DNA of 64,000 nt from positions 6,644,350 to 6,708,349 of the forward strand of contig CM021322.1 in NCBI GenBank assembly GCA_010645155.1, given 5' to 3'. The notes beneath the pieces are model-generated. The model saw only the letters and a list, made by a program, of their open reading frames with translations. It had not been told where the DNA came from and ran no database searches. A program made the translations under genes and the position numbers. Below, piece after piece: positions 32,290 through 44,269 of the stretch. Numbering within the stretch: the stretch's first letter is position 1; each line of letters starts with the position of its first letter. This DNA comes from Tigriopus japonicus (taxonomy: Eukaryota > Arthropoda > Copepoda > Harpacticoida > Harpacticidae).

Positions 32290-34385
32290 AAGTTTGAAAG
32301 TGTCGGGGCTCTCTACTGAGAATAACCGTGCTAGAGCTTCAAATGTTATATGATTAGTTAATTCAATATTAACGTGGATTTGTAGGGTCACCTACATATC
32401 GGAGTCGGAATCGAAGAAAGCTTTAAAGATTTTTATGTACTCCACAAAGTTTTGGGCATACACTCTTGTTTAGGGAGGTATTCTTTGAATTATTCATGTT
32501 CTGGTGGTTCCTTTCAAATGTATGCCTGAATTTTTCGCTTGCTAAACCATTCAATCGAGCCAGAGATCGTCCGAGATGTCCGAGCATTTCTGAACATGAC
32601 GGAAAAAGTGCACTTCGGTCAAGCAATCAAAAACATGCCATTCATTTGAATACAAAAGTATATTATAAAGAAAAGAAAAATATGAAATCGTCACGATAAG
32701 ACTTGGGCTGATTGTCCTCCCAATCTTATATTTATGTGTTTTGACTTTATGTTAACCCAAGGAGAAACCAGGGAAACTTGAAGAGCACAACCTTACTCTT
32801 GGGTTTTTATTCCTAATAAATCTGCTATCAATAATGATTCATGACTCTCGGTTTAGATTTCATGGTTGATCAATCTGAGAAATGTTCAGTCAAGTATGAT
32901 TAATTTTCCCCGGAGGAAGAAATCCACGAAATCAATCGAGAACTTCCCTCCTTTCAAAATTGTAACAGAGCTCAACTAAAGGGCTCAAAAAGCACAGTCA
33001 ACTGTTTCCCCATAGCCTAAGGCTTCAAAAATGTAAAGTTTTCATATTAAGCAATCTTTAATATGAGCCTTTTGAATTCGGTAATGGCCTCGGTGTTTCA
33101 GCTTCAAATGAACGACGTCAAAATTTCTGGTGAAACAAAAAACGTTCGCTAATTTCAAATCCATTCAAGCTTGCCAAGCTTAGTTTCTTGATTGACTCAT
33201 GGCAATTACTTTTTGCAATGTCAGAACATTAGTCGTGACTTTCAAAGTTTACTTTCCGTCAAGATTTTGAGAGTAAAACCAAGCCTGCTATGTAGAATAC
33301 GCAAGTAAAATGTATTGTCACAAGACGAAAAAGGCGGTGAATAAACCCATCGCTTACACATAAAATGATTAGGAAGACAGGACAAAAAGTCTAAAAAAAG
33401 CCATTGAGGACCAATTGTCTTAAGGTACAATTACACGACACATGTTTTGTCGCATTTTAACAACGCTTATGTGAGTCACATCACATTGGATTACACATTT
33501 GCATTTACACCACGGGATCAAATTCCTCAAATCTCCTTTCCCATCCTAGAGCTCACCGTCAGGGATTCCATATAATGAAATTCTATTGACGCGGGGAAAC
33601 GTGTTGGTACTTGCGAAATTGGTGAATCAATGAAATATACTTATCAACGTCATAAAATATGACTTCATTATTCTTTCGTGGCGTTTCTTTTATAAACAGA
33701 CAAATCTTTCCACTAAAGAATGTTTTCTTTTATTTGAGAGTCAAGTTTTAAGTTCATTATTGTTGACAGATATATTCTAATTTGTATTTTGCTTGGCTTT
33801 CATTCTCGTGTATTCTTTTTTACTTTTTCAGTCATTGAAATTTTAATTTACAGGGCGCATAACCTCTAATTTTCAACCTATATGACAGCACTGCTCGATG
33901 TCTTTCGAAAAGCCAAGTTGACCCAAGCGTCTTTTCTTAATTCAACCTTGATGTGATCATAACCCAAAAATTAGATCAACCAACTATTTTAAAATTCTAT
34001 TTGAGACACTAGCTTCTTTTTTAACACGGAAATTAGATTGTTGAGTTCAAATGAATGAATATTGTCTTATATTGAGATTTGAGTTTTTGGTCACGTCCGA
34101 CTTTCTCAAGACGTTTTAGCACACGAACGTCATAAATGTGCTTCACATCACACAAAATTAGAACATGTTCCAAGTCGGAAATGTGACACATTTGTAGCTC
34201 AAATGCGATGTGACTCGCATAAGTGCCGTTAAAATGCGACAAAACAAGTGTAGTGTAATTGCAGCATTAGTCTGTCAACATATTTGTGTCGAAGCCAAAA
34301 GCCGTCAAAACTGCATTATCAAGATTCGTTACGGCCTCAATATTTGGGTAGAAGCAATTTGAAAGCAAACGTGATTGTTTATTCG
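32290..34385. other. no gene seen
   Basis: 2.1 kb of AT-rich sequence. ORFs are all under 85 codons and featureless. Possible 3' UTR of the membrane-protein gene at the start; AATAAA occurs at about 32814. Confidence 0.5.
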
Positions 34386-34389
34386 GGAG

Positions 34390-34480
34390 ATTTTGAAACA
34401 AAATTGCGGCGTGTTTCTGACCCAAACAACAACATAGAACTTTGTTTTTTTTAAATATTTTATTTATCAACTAAACTAAG
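34390..34480 (+). repeat. dispersed repeat R, copy 3 fragment
   Basis: GTGTTTCTGACCCAAAC and the following AGAACTTTG match copies 1 and 2 weakly. Confidence 0.4.
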
Positions 34481-34484
34481 TTTT

Positions 34485-35010
34485 TTTAGGTCGTAGAAGA
34501 AATTTATTGTGTGAAACTATTTTAAGTACATAGCGGGGGTCAAAAGTTGCCTTTTTAAGTCTTAATATTCCTCAGAATAGACCGGGAGATATAAGGATGC
34601 ATCTTTGAATTTACAAAAAAATCGTTGGGCCCACGTTTCTTCAAAAAATGATGGATTCAAGGCTCATAAAAATGAAACTTGTGTTTAACTTCTCTCTGTA
34701 CCATCAAATCTCTAGCAAAAAATTGGTGTGGTGTTTATGAAATCCTGCGGAATCCTGCTCCACGTGAATGTGGACCAGTTCTCTTAAATGTTCTTCGTAT
34801 TTTTATGTACAAATAAATCCACGCCATCACATCCAACATCCAACACATTCAGCTAAATCAAATTATGATTTCTGGCACTTGAAATAAATGAGCTTTTGAA
34901 ATTGGTGCTTCAATTCGGGCACACAGTGGATGGATGTGGTGTAACATAAAAAACGTTGATTTAATTGAAGTTGATATTGTAAGAATGGGTTAAACGATAA
35001 GTTGTTTTAG
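34485..35010. other. no gene seen
   Basis: AT-rich sequence, nothing recognised. Confidence 0.5.
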
Positions 35011-35011
35011 T

Positions 35012-35378
35012 TGCGGTTTTTTACTACAACTACAAGGAATGTCATTCCCTTAAATACAAATCATCAATGATCAATAATTTAAACTATTAATACCAATACG
35101 AAATTTGATCTACCAACGAGCAACTGCTGGCATATCTGTACAACCCTTGAATAGTGTGTTGGTCAGGAAAAGTATTCAAAAAATTGTCCAATCCTGCCCT
35201 AAATGCTGTTAGAGGATCAGCTCCTACATATTCCCGACGAAGACTAATGCGTAACAAATTGAACAATGAAGGAGCCCGATAAAGAAGAGAGGAGGACTTC
35301 ATTGATCGAACTAGTCTCGATTCCCTTGGGATTTGGAGGTGCTCTCAAAAGGCAAGTAAAACCTCAAACGTCGCTAAA
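35012..35378 (-). mobile_element. LINE copy G, 3' end
   Basis: Reverse strand: from CGTTTGAGGTTTTACTTGCC (near 35370) through SSSLLYRAPSLFNLL and REYVGADPLTAFRAGLD (35302-35087) to hairpin 35036-35048 and an A-rich end. It has the same 3' structure as the other copies and an intact C-terminal frame of 71 codons. Confidence 0.9.
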
Positions 35379-35857
35379 GCTGACCTCAAATGAAATGACT
35401 TCAAAATTTGTTCACCTATTTACACCAATAAAAGGTTCTCGTTTTACAAAACCCTTTTAATGCACATTTGTAGCTCTTTCTCAATCATTTCAATACGCAA
35501 GAGACAAAGCATGTTTACATCATAATCAGATTTTTTTACCTCCAAAATTGGTTTTAATTTTCAAATGCAACTTTTTTCAAGGTCGAGTATTGTTGTAGTC
35601 TCAAATTTGGGATACCTTAAAATTAAAGATCTTTTTATAACAATTTTAGCAACATTCCTCTTTTGTCATGGCCGAGTTGTTCTGTTTACGTTTGATTATG
35701 CATGCAATTCATATGTTCAAATAAAAACGTTCACTACTTGTTGAACAACTATCAAAATGAATACAGTCGCAGGAACTTTTTGCCATTGTTAAGCTAATCA
35801 TTTTCACTTGCTTTCATTTTTTAAGGGTGGAAGTAGAGGTCTAGGAGAAAAAATACT

Positions 35858-36195
35858 TCAAAAATGTTCATGTGTCACCAAGTCTGCAATGTGAGTGCAA
35901 TGGGATTTGACGTTAATTAATTTAGTTAGAAACTTAGCCACGCTTAGTTAGGTGATTTAAAACCGGAATTTGCGATATCAGGGAGTCGCCGGCAAAATCG
36001 CCCGTTCAACTGCTTTGCAAGAACAAGAGCAACACATTACAGTTCTATATAGATCGATAGATACAGATCTATATAAATCGCAAATTCCAGTTTTGAATCA
36101 CGTAACTAGTTGTGCTCAATGTCCAATCCCATTGCACACACAGTGCAAGCGTGTTGAATCACGAACAATTTGGGAGTGACATTTCTGTGTATATA
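35858..36195. mobile_element. MITE with long inverted repeats
   Basis: Arms of about 110-120 bases. The inner block ATCGCAAATTCCRGTTTTRA pairs closely across 35943-35977 and 36075-36110, and outer blocks CAATCCCATTGCAC and GAACAATTT continue the match with small indels. The right arm resembles 2218-2330 beside the mariner transposase. No coding capacity. Confidence 0.75.
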
Positions 36196-36199
36196 GAAC

Positions 36200-37975
36200 T
36201 GCACAACGCATGATCTTTGCTACCAGACTCATGAAATGTTTCCAAAGCAAATTCCAAAGCAAAAAAAAGCAAAGCTGGAGTGACTGTAGAGCTGTAGGTG
36301 GATGTAATCGAAATTATAGAAAAGAATCGCTACTTTTGAAAAAAAAGCTTATCCTTGTTTTTTGAAGCACCACTATTTTTTGGCAATGCCATTGTTGCTT
36401 TTGTTCGTGAACTGTTACGCAAAAGCACGGTCAAAGCATTTATACGTCGCTTTCAAACTTTTAACCAAAAGTCTCTCTAGCCATTGCTCACTTTGTCAAA
36501 GACTGTCATTAGATGACCTTGCTTGGACAGACTTTGGGGCTAGTCATGTAAAAAATGCCAAATAATCACATAAGAAGCGCCAGACGGCCAGAAAATTTCT
36601 TCTACGTACGTACATGTGCGACGACTGGATTATGTTTTTGTTTGCTCGCATCATTAAAAAAAGTCAAAATTATCTGCAAATGTGTTAATAATACAAATCA
36701 TCCTTTATTAGCATTTTGTGAAACCCCATATTGCATGTCTTGAAGCACCAACGTGAAAATTAGTGTCAGTGCTCTAATCTTGACCAAATTTCCCATCAAA
36801 TCGACGGCTCCTCAATTTGTCTAAAAAAGACTGACTCATAATGTCAGGTCTGAAAGGACCTAACACATAAGAATGTATCAATTTTATTCTCAGAGGACAA
36901 CAAAGAACCAACGCTTGTGATAGTGCAGAGAATGCAGTACTGAATATTTCTATTTGATCTTCAAACTCTCAAAGGTCGCAGCAACTTTTGGCTTGAGACA
37001 AATTTGTACTATCAAAAAAAGCAAGAGGTACAAGATTTTTCAGCGAAGCTCAACCTGCTTCCCTCAATTTTTTCTAAGCTCAAGGCCCTTGACTAACCTT
37101 ATCTTGGTTATAATTAAGGAAAAGCTTTGGCTTTGCTAACTCATTTTATTCCCAAGCTAACGACCCATGGAGTAAAATATTAAAAATTCAAAAGGTGCAC
37201 CACCTACCAAGACCTCCTTGGCTTCGTCTTGACGACAAAAAATGTACAATACTATAGAAAACATGCCAAGCCTTTCTCATGTGGGCCTTGATGTGCACAA
37301 CTTAAAGGGCCCCCTTTTCACATATTGAATTGATTTTGTTGCTCGCGGCACTAATAAATCACATTGTGACGTAAAAAATTAATCCCATTCATATTCAACC
37401 AATCATACAATTATGTTTGGCACTGCCAGCTTACCAAAGAAAACCCTTCCTTTAAGCAATATCTGAATTGGACCAAAACTACAGAACGCTACGAGTTTGT
37501 AAATTACATTTCCATGCTGGGATTTGACGGCCCGTTTTCAAAGGGCTCTTTCTGTCTCTGTCTCTCATGGTATTTCTCTTTCCTCCGCAAATCAAATAAG
37601 AAAGTTAATGTATGTGTAGAGCATGTGTACTCACATCGCAGTGCAAAAGTGGTATTTGCTTTCCATGTCTTGTACTGTCTCTGAGCCCAGAAACCAGACA
37701 TTATTTGGGGCTTTCTTCGTTCTTACCTCATGCCATGAACTCGGCAGAGAGAGAAGGAATATCGAAAACCTCGGCATTAAATAGGTTTCTAAATCCAAAT
37801 AGTCGAGGATGACGGTGCATACTGCTTCTACCGTGAGGCACAAAAGTGGATTTGGTTTAGTGATTTGAGCATTTAATTGGACTCTCTGAATCCCTAAACC
37901 TTACTTAATTTTTCTTAATTTTACTTTGAACTCTCGGAAAAAGACGTTTTACATGACGCCAACACACACTATTTT
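36200..37975. other. no gene seen
   Basis: AT-rich. The ORF from ATG 36386 starts with a signal-like MPLLLLFVNCYA but lacks cysteines in pattern, promoter or splice evidence. Other ORFs are short and featureless. Confidence 0.45.
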
Positions 37976-37978
37976 GAA

Positions 37979-38302
37979 CAATGAATCCTGCAAAAAATGT
38001 CAGCTTTAAAGCCCGGATCAGCGCCTCTTGTGGTCAAATTGAAACATACTTGCCAAATGTTTATTTGTAATGCCACTCTTTTGGAAAACGTTAGTCATCT
38101 ATTTCACAATAAAATTACTAGAGAAAATGCGATTTTGATAACATAGTGCCACTGAAAATAAATAAGTACATGATGGAAAAGTTCTGAACTTTTGCGGAAT
38201 GGTGGCATTAATACTCAATCCACTAGCTGGCAACTATGTTTTAATTTGGCCACAAGAGGCGCTGATCAGACCTTTAAGCTGACATTTTTTGCATGTTTAA
38301 TT
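37979..38302. mobile_element. MITE with ~70-bp inverted repeats
   Basis: The left arm (TGCAAAAAATGTCAGC ... GATCAGCGCCTCTTGTGG) is repeated inverted at 38225-38300. A single arm is present at 25384-25460. The centre is AT-rich and non-coding. Confidence 0.75.
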
Positions 38303-38713
38303 TATAAAACTAAAAGAGAACTAGGTTTATTGACAAATATTCAACGGAACATTTTGCTGGATCCTATGAAAAACCTTATCACAATACGCTTTTTTCTTTT
38401 TCTTGCATTTGAGTTCAAGATTGAGGTCATTGTTCAAATGACATCAACAGATGCCTTTTAAGAACCAATTTGGCCTTTGAAGGCCATCACTCCATGCCAA
38501 CAAAAGGCTTCTGTCCCGGCAAAGTGGGTAAGAGATCGCGTGCAAGTACCACATACAAAAGCCAGACTGAAAAGCATCGTCTTCGTATTCAAACCTGTCT
38601 GTTCAAGGAGGATCTACTAGTAGCTTTAGAGCCAAGAAGAACTTGTCGAATTCACTTCCAGATACTCTTGAAGCCATTTCTGAGAGCTCGTGTAATGGAG
38701 GATTTCCGATAAA

Positions 38714-38893
38714 ATGGAACTGTCTTTGAAGTTGAACCTGAGAAGGGTTTCTCTCTCACTTATAAACGACACAAAAATTAATTCAAGGTTGCGTGAGCAA
38801 AAAAGGGCAAAGTTCCGTTGTGAGGTGGGGAAGACATTGCCAGAATGTAAACATTGCTTTTCCAATGTTAAATTTGCTTCTCATTTAAGGTAG
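38714..38893 (+). other. 59-codon ORF with CxxC, in inverted duplication
   Basis: ATG to TAG. Reads SLINDTKINSRLREQKRAKF, then CKHCFSNVKFASHL, a CxxC...H arrangement reminiscent of half a zinc finger. The first part is repeated almost identically on the opposite strand at 39400-39515. It may be a fragment of a transposon ORF or duplicated exon. Function unknown. Confidence 0.35.
38735..38845 (+). repeat. left arm of inverted duplication
   Basis: About 100 bases match 39400-39515 in reverse complement with very few differences (one over the central 84 bases), the youngest duplication in this part of the window. The arms are about 560 bases apart. Confidence 0.8.
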
Positions 38894-39356
38894 AGAAACC
38901 AACTTTCCCCAGAATGCCGTGTCACCTTTGATTCTACAGGGTATATCGCCTAAAATTCATCCATTCAATCAAAGGCGTTGTCACATAACTACAATCCCAG
39001 ATGCATTACCTAGGCAAACAAAAGTTCGATTTACATAATGGCCACCTTTGGTCTTCACCACGGCCTTCAATATTCCCACAGGCTTGTACCTTAATCAGTT
39101 TGACCCAAAGCCTCTTCAGAATAGACTAGATGGAAATTTTCATCCAATTGAGGCCTGGAGATGAATGAGGACATTTATCCTTGTCTCAGAAATGAGAAAA
39201 GACAATAATTTTGAACAAGCTGTGTGGTATGTCAAGCAGCCCCATCTTGTTGAAGGAGCAGGGAAGTTCAGAGGCCATTTTCGCACATTTAAAATTGATT
39301 TACAAAAACTTTTGAAAACAAAATAGTTTGCCAAAAGAATACGCAAAACATTATGT

Positions 39357-40402
39357 TTAAACGAAAAGAGTGAAAGTAATATAAAGCCAACGCATTAAAG
39401 GTAGGAATCTTGTCTTCCCCATCTCACAACGGAACTTTGCCCTTTTTTGCTCACGCAACCTTGAATTAATTTTTGTGTCGTTTATAAGTGAGAGGGTTTC
39501 TCCACTCTCCGTGTCTTTGAGCATTATGAACGATCGCTCTCGAAAGCTGAGCTTCACTTTAGCTCAAAATTTAGATAGATTGCCGGGTTTTGAGTAAATT
39601 GGATTCGCTCCTCGGCTTCTATCGTTCATCAAGAGTTTGGAAATGTGCTTTTAGGACCCTTAAAGTCAAAACATATTTTCATAAACTTTACAATACTTTT
39701 TTGCTGGAACTGGACGGTTCCTTTTCAAATAGATATATCGTACACTCTTTCAACTGGAAACTCAGCCAAAACAAAACAGACTTCCCCACCAACCCTTTTC
39801 AGACCTTTCTCTAAAGTGAGCTTATTGACGACTTGTCTGTGGCTGTTCAACCTGTTTGTAAAGCGCCGAAATGACTCAAAACAACTTTGTGTCTCTCTGT
39901 GATTGAACTCTCTGGAGAGGGCTTCTTGTGAGAAGGCCTGAAGGCCTGAATGAGATGGATCGATTTTGTTCTCTTCCTTTTCACCGGATATTGGCTTGCT
40001 CCTTAGATATAGAAAACTATAACAGTGTCTTTCTCAACAACATATTGCTGCTAGTCTGTGAGTTCGTTTTAAGGGTTTTGCTCCCTGTTTACTCAAGTGT
40101 GGATGGGACATTTGAGCGAATTCCTCTCTCGAAACGACCATTTTTGCGAGAGATTCTGCTCGCTTTTTTGGTTTTTTCTACTTCTTCCCGTCTTCTATAT
40201 GGAACAGGTCGGGGAATATCTGTTCCAAGGGGTGAAGAGTAGTTCCACACTGACGGAAAAGTTGCTCTGATTCAAAGTCCAAGCTCAGCAAGTTCGCCAC
40301 GAACTCTCGAAAAGCTGCGAAAAAAGAATTTACCTTTTCTAGTTTCTGGCTATCTTTTCCTCTTACTTTTGAAAGTTCACAGACGGACAGATGGCACGGC
40401 AA
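39357..40402 (-). pseudogene. decayed ORF(s), unknown family
   Basis: The reverse strand holds successive protein-like stretches. 40402-40178 reads KVNSFFAAFREFVANLLSLD and CGTTLHPLEQIFPDLFHIED. After the stop at 40178 the same frame continues with ESLAKMVVSREEFAQMSHPH to a stop near 40040. Then comes another frame with FRRFTNRLNSHRQVVNKL and EVCFVLAEFPVERVYDI, and finally 39557-39357, which carries the duplicated SLINDTKINSRLREQ block. This looks like one gene or transposon ORF broken by stops and frameshifts. No domain recognised. Confidence 0.4.
39400..39515 (-). repeat. right arm of inverted duplication
   Basis: Partner of 38735-38845. Lies inside the decayed reverse-strand ORF, so it is the likely source of the duplicate. 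Confidence 0.8.
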
Positions 40403-40409
40403 AAGTGTT

Positions 40410-42074
40410 TGGCAAAGTCAACTTGAGAGAGCAAAAAGGCCCTTTCTTGCATTTCCTTTAATAATTCATAAAAGACTTTAATGACTTTTGGATGGTCTGG
40501 TCAAGAACTTGATTGTAAATCTAAAAATAGTTTTCCTGTTGGATTAAGTAGACACTTCAGCTTGTTTAGGAAGAATCAAAGGGTTGTCAATCCAATTTTG
40601 AACCATCATATTGCGGCAGAGAAATAAAGAATTGCTCTCAATTCCACAATCTACTCATAGATTTTCTAATTGTTGCTGCTTGAGTTGAATAAATATTCGT
40701 GGACTGCCATTGGAGTTGGAAACTTTTGCATATGGAAGCCATTTATTCTCATTTTACACATCCTAGTCGACGTTTCTAATATCAGGTTGTTTAGTTGGTT
40801 GGTTGGTTGGTTGGTTGGCAGCACTTTGGCGTACAAAAGGGCTTGGCATAACTTTCCACAAATAGCGACGGCAAACCTAGTGTAGCTTCCTTTCTTAAGT
40901 TAATTTTCACGACATTAAACTTTGAAGCGAGGAAGAAGACGGGTAATTTACTATAAGAGACGTACTATTTCAATTTGAGTCCGCATTAAAAGGTAGCTAA
41001 GTAGAAGGCAAAACGACAATAACTCTTGTTTCTTCAGAGCATTTCGTCCCAAAAAAGGGTGCTGAACTTCGTTGTCTTTGGCCTTGAAAGTGAAAACATT
41101 TGTCATTGTTCTGGTATGCAAAGTTAGTTGAGGAGGGAACTGCGTTTTCCTTTCTGTCGTATCTGAGATAAAAAAAAGTACCCATATTAAAATAACTTCA
41201 AACAAACAACGAGCACCTAATGCGCGAAAAGGTGCCATTATTGCTCTCACAATTTGGAAAAGACAGATAACGGCATGAAGTTATGATTTAAAAGGGATTT
41301 CAAAGTCGTTTGGAAACAAACAACGGTAACGGAACAGAGCAAACTTAAACAATGTTATAGATAGGAGGATAAAAAATTGTTTGACTGGCTATTTCTTCGA
41401 GGTAAACAGGTTTTATTTCGGCGAATTTCGCTTAAAATGGTTATCTTTTTTATTGCGACTTATCTATCATTGGATATTACAATCATTTTTTAATATTTAG
41501 CGTATATCCTGTAAAGTGTAGTACTAGTGATGGTTGGTTCACATGTTGGCTCACCTGGTCACGAAATGGATAAAACTTTCTTTCATTGACATTTTTTGTA
41601 AGTGAAAAATATAAGATATGCAATATTGGAGTATTTTATCCTAGAAAAATCCAAAGAAGCTCATCCTGTTTTCGCATGTCCTGAAATCATATCATTGAAA
41701 TCAGACAAAATCATGACATCTAGAAAATGAGCATACTCTAAAGTTCCCAAAAAGTGTGGATGAATCCTTTTCTAAAGAATGCGCATAAGTTGGCCCAATG
41801 ACTTCTTTTCTCACAAATCTATTCATTCGCGTATTTTGTGGTTTTAGGCGTTGTTGGTGAGCACAAAAGGCGCAAATATCGACTTTGGGCCTTCATTGGT
41901 TTGCCGGAAAACCTCAATAGTGTGTCAGACCCAAAAGGAGCAAGTTCTATGAAGGCTTTTTTGGCACATCCACATGTTTTGGCAAAAGCTACCAGACTTC
42001 TTAGGCAATTTTTCGCCTTTGTTTTACAATGGCTTGACATGAAAAATTAAGCAATCAATTTGCTGTAAATGTAC
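40410..42074. other. no gene seen; (TTGG)n microsatellite
   Basis: A GGTTGGTTGGTTGGTTGG repeat occurs at about 40797-40820. Otherwise AT-rich with featureless ORFs up to 99 codons. Confidence 0.5.
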
Positions 42075-42082
42075 ATCATTAC

Positions 42083-42808
42083 TAGGGACAGAAAGTTAAG
42101 ACGAATAAAATTGACCGATTAAACGAAAAAAGACGAATAAAAGTTCCCAACAGACAGAAAAAAAAGAAAAAAAAATACTTGCAAAACGGAAAAAATCGAA
42201 TTAATTTCCAAAAAGGCAAATGAACCTATCTTATAAGAAAGAAGAAAAATTAAATGCCGGTCCAGACGAAAAAAGACGTTCAAAAACGGCGAAATCTAGA
42301 AAATTTAAAAAAAGGAAGTACCTAACGAGCAAGAATTAGAAAGCAGTACTTATGTCAAATAAAAAACAAGAGTTAAAAATGCTTTTTTAAAGGAACGTTT
42401 TTAGTACAGCTATACTTAAAATCAGATTTGCAAATCCAATAATTGTTCTCATGGCCTTTTCAACCCAATAGTAATCTTTTCTTTCTGTGTCTGTCGAGCA
42501 ACTGTACGAGTACAAGTTAATTCAGAAGTGTGGATTATATTTTGTTTGTGCAAAACCGCAACATGACAATCAAATTATTACATTGGCCTATGATTGGTGG
42601 GGTTGAACTTTCTTTGAAGTTTTTATTTGCTTAGATAATTGAAAAAATTGAAAAAAACGCTGCAAGCGCTTGCAATCTAAGAAAATCCAAATTTTTGGCT
42701 AATTAGACGAATAAAATCCAAATTAGATGAAAAAAAATTCGCGACGAATAAAGGCCAAAAAGACGAAAAAAGACGAATAAGTTTATTCGTCTTAAGTTCC
42801 TGTCCCTA
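42083..42808. mobile_element. complete non-autonomous hAT-type element, 726 bp
   Basis: Terminal inverted repeats TAGGGACAGRAASTTAAGAC (about 27 bases, two mismatches) are flanked by a perfect 8-bp duplication ATCATTAC (42075-42082 and 42809-42816). GACGAATAAA-type motifs recur near both ends (about 42101, 42131, 42706, 42744, 42772), as expected of subterminal binding repeats. There is no transposase. A diverged fragment lies at 10424-10627. Confidence 0.9.
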
Positions 42809-42819
42809 ATCATTACATT

Positions 42820-44200
42820 ATGGCTTATGATGAAACTTATTTCATTGTCTATTCCATTGTGGAAATTATCTACCTAGCATTTTTTGCCTTTGTAAGCCAA
42901 GAGGGATAGATTAGCCAATAATCTTCATTTCCACAAATAAGAAGCCATTTTATTGATTATAATACAATGTCAAATGGTGCCATTTAGACAAAGTAAATGT
43001 CCGATCCCAAACTGAACTAGTTGAGATTTATTGGGTTTCCATCTATAAAAGCTTTATCTTATATTTTGATATTGAGATTGCATCCAAAAATCAGATTGAA
43101 TTGGTAAGGTCACCCATCACTTCCCAGCTTTTTAAATCTGATTTGCTTGGCATGATTGCTCCACGAACGTTAAAATTCTTTAATGAGTTTACTCTTCGTT
43201 TGTTATTTGGTCCTTCGAGAGGCGAAACACGTGATGCTGATATGGATCAATTATAATTTTCTGTTTTTGGACAGGACCTACAGGTCGTAAATGATCACAA
43301 AGATAAGCGAACCAAAACATGGAGAAGTACGTATTTATTTCCGACTTAACTCCAAAAGGTGCAATACCATTTTGTGGAGACTTTTTTACGGTTCCCGTCA
43401 AAACATTGGCTATACCTACGTACATGTAATCACCAAACACAAGAAGTTGCGGCAATCTTCTGGGTTCTTATAGGCCAATGTAGAGGGAGGAAGGTAAAAA
43501 CAAAAATACTCAAAAAACAAAAAAAGGGTCTGAAATAATCATTTTCAAGACGAAGCATGTTCCACTTAAAAATATTAGTTATAAATCAAATAATTATATG
43601 TTCGAGGGACTGCCCTCTTATCTGATGAATACTCAACTTCTCTCTCTCTCTCTCAAATGAAGAACAAAAAGGTCAAGAAATTATCTTAGTATTTATGTTT
43701 TTCTGGGCTCCCGGTATTTGTGCAGATTTGCGTGATCGAAGACGATTTGGTGGTTATGCATATTGTCCGAGTAACATTAACTGTTTAATCGCTACGGTTC
43801 TTAACTATTCCAAAATGATTGTGTTATTAGTTGAGTCATGGTTACTTCCTCAAGAGCCCTTGGATCTTGTTTCCCGTTCATGCCAGAATCAGTGCCATAT
43901 TGTATTGGTGTGTGCCCCTGAGCACTTCCTGGGTCCACAAAGACTATATATCGGAATATATCATCACTTAGGAATGAGGGAACCCAATAGCAAATACGCG
44001 TGTACAAAGAATACGCTTTAATCCGATTAGGCGTCAGTTTGGTCCAATGGGGAACATTTGTCACCTTTGTACTGGTACCTTACGTGTACAAAGGGCAAAT
44101 AGCGACAGTCGTCTTTGGTCCTCTATTCCTATTATCCTATATGTAAAGCGATGTGAGTAGATAGATAGAAAAGGAGAGACACGGGAACATTACAGCTCTA
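42820..44200. other. no gene seen; (CT)n
   Basis: A short (CT)n lies at about 43638-43656. The 108-codon ORF at 43695 has no recognisable feature. Confidence 0.45.
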
Positions 44201-44269
44201 TGTAGTTGACGAGCTGAGTTGAGCTCGAAGTTCTATCCGACACACACAGAAAGACCTACCTACATGAGG

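Noticed and set aside
36386..36565. Secreted-protein ORF from the hydrophobic start MPLLLLFVNCYA
   Set aside because: A short frame in AT-rich sequence without promoter, intron, polyadenylation context or cysteine pattern. The hydrophobic start may be chance.
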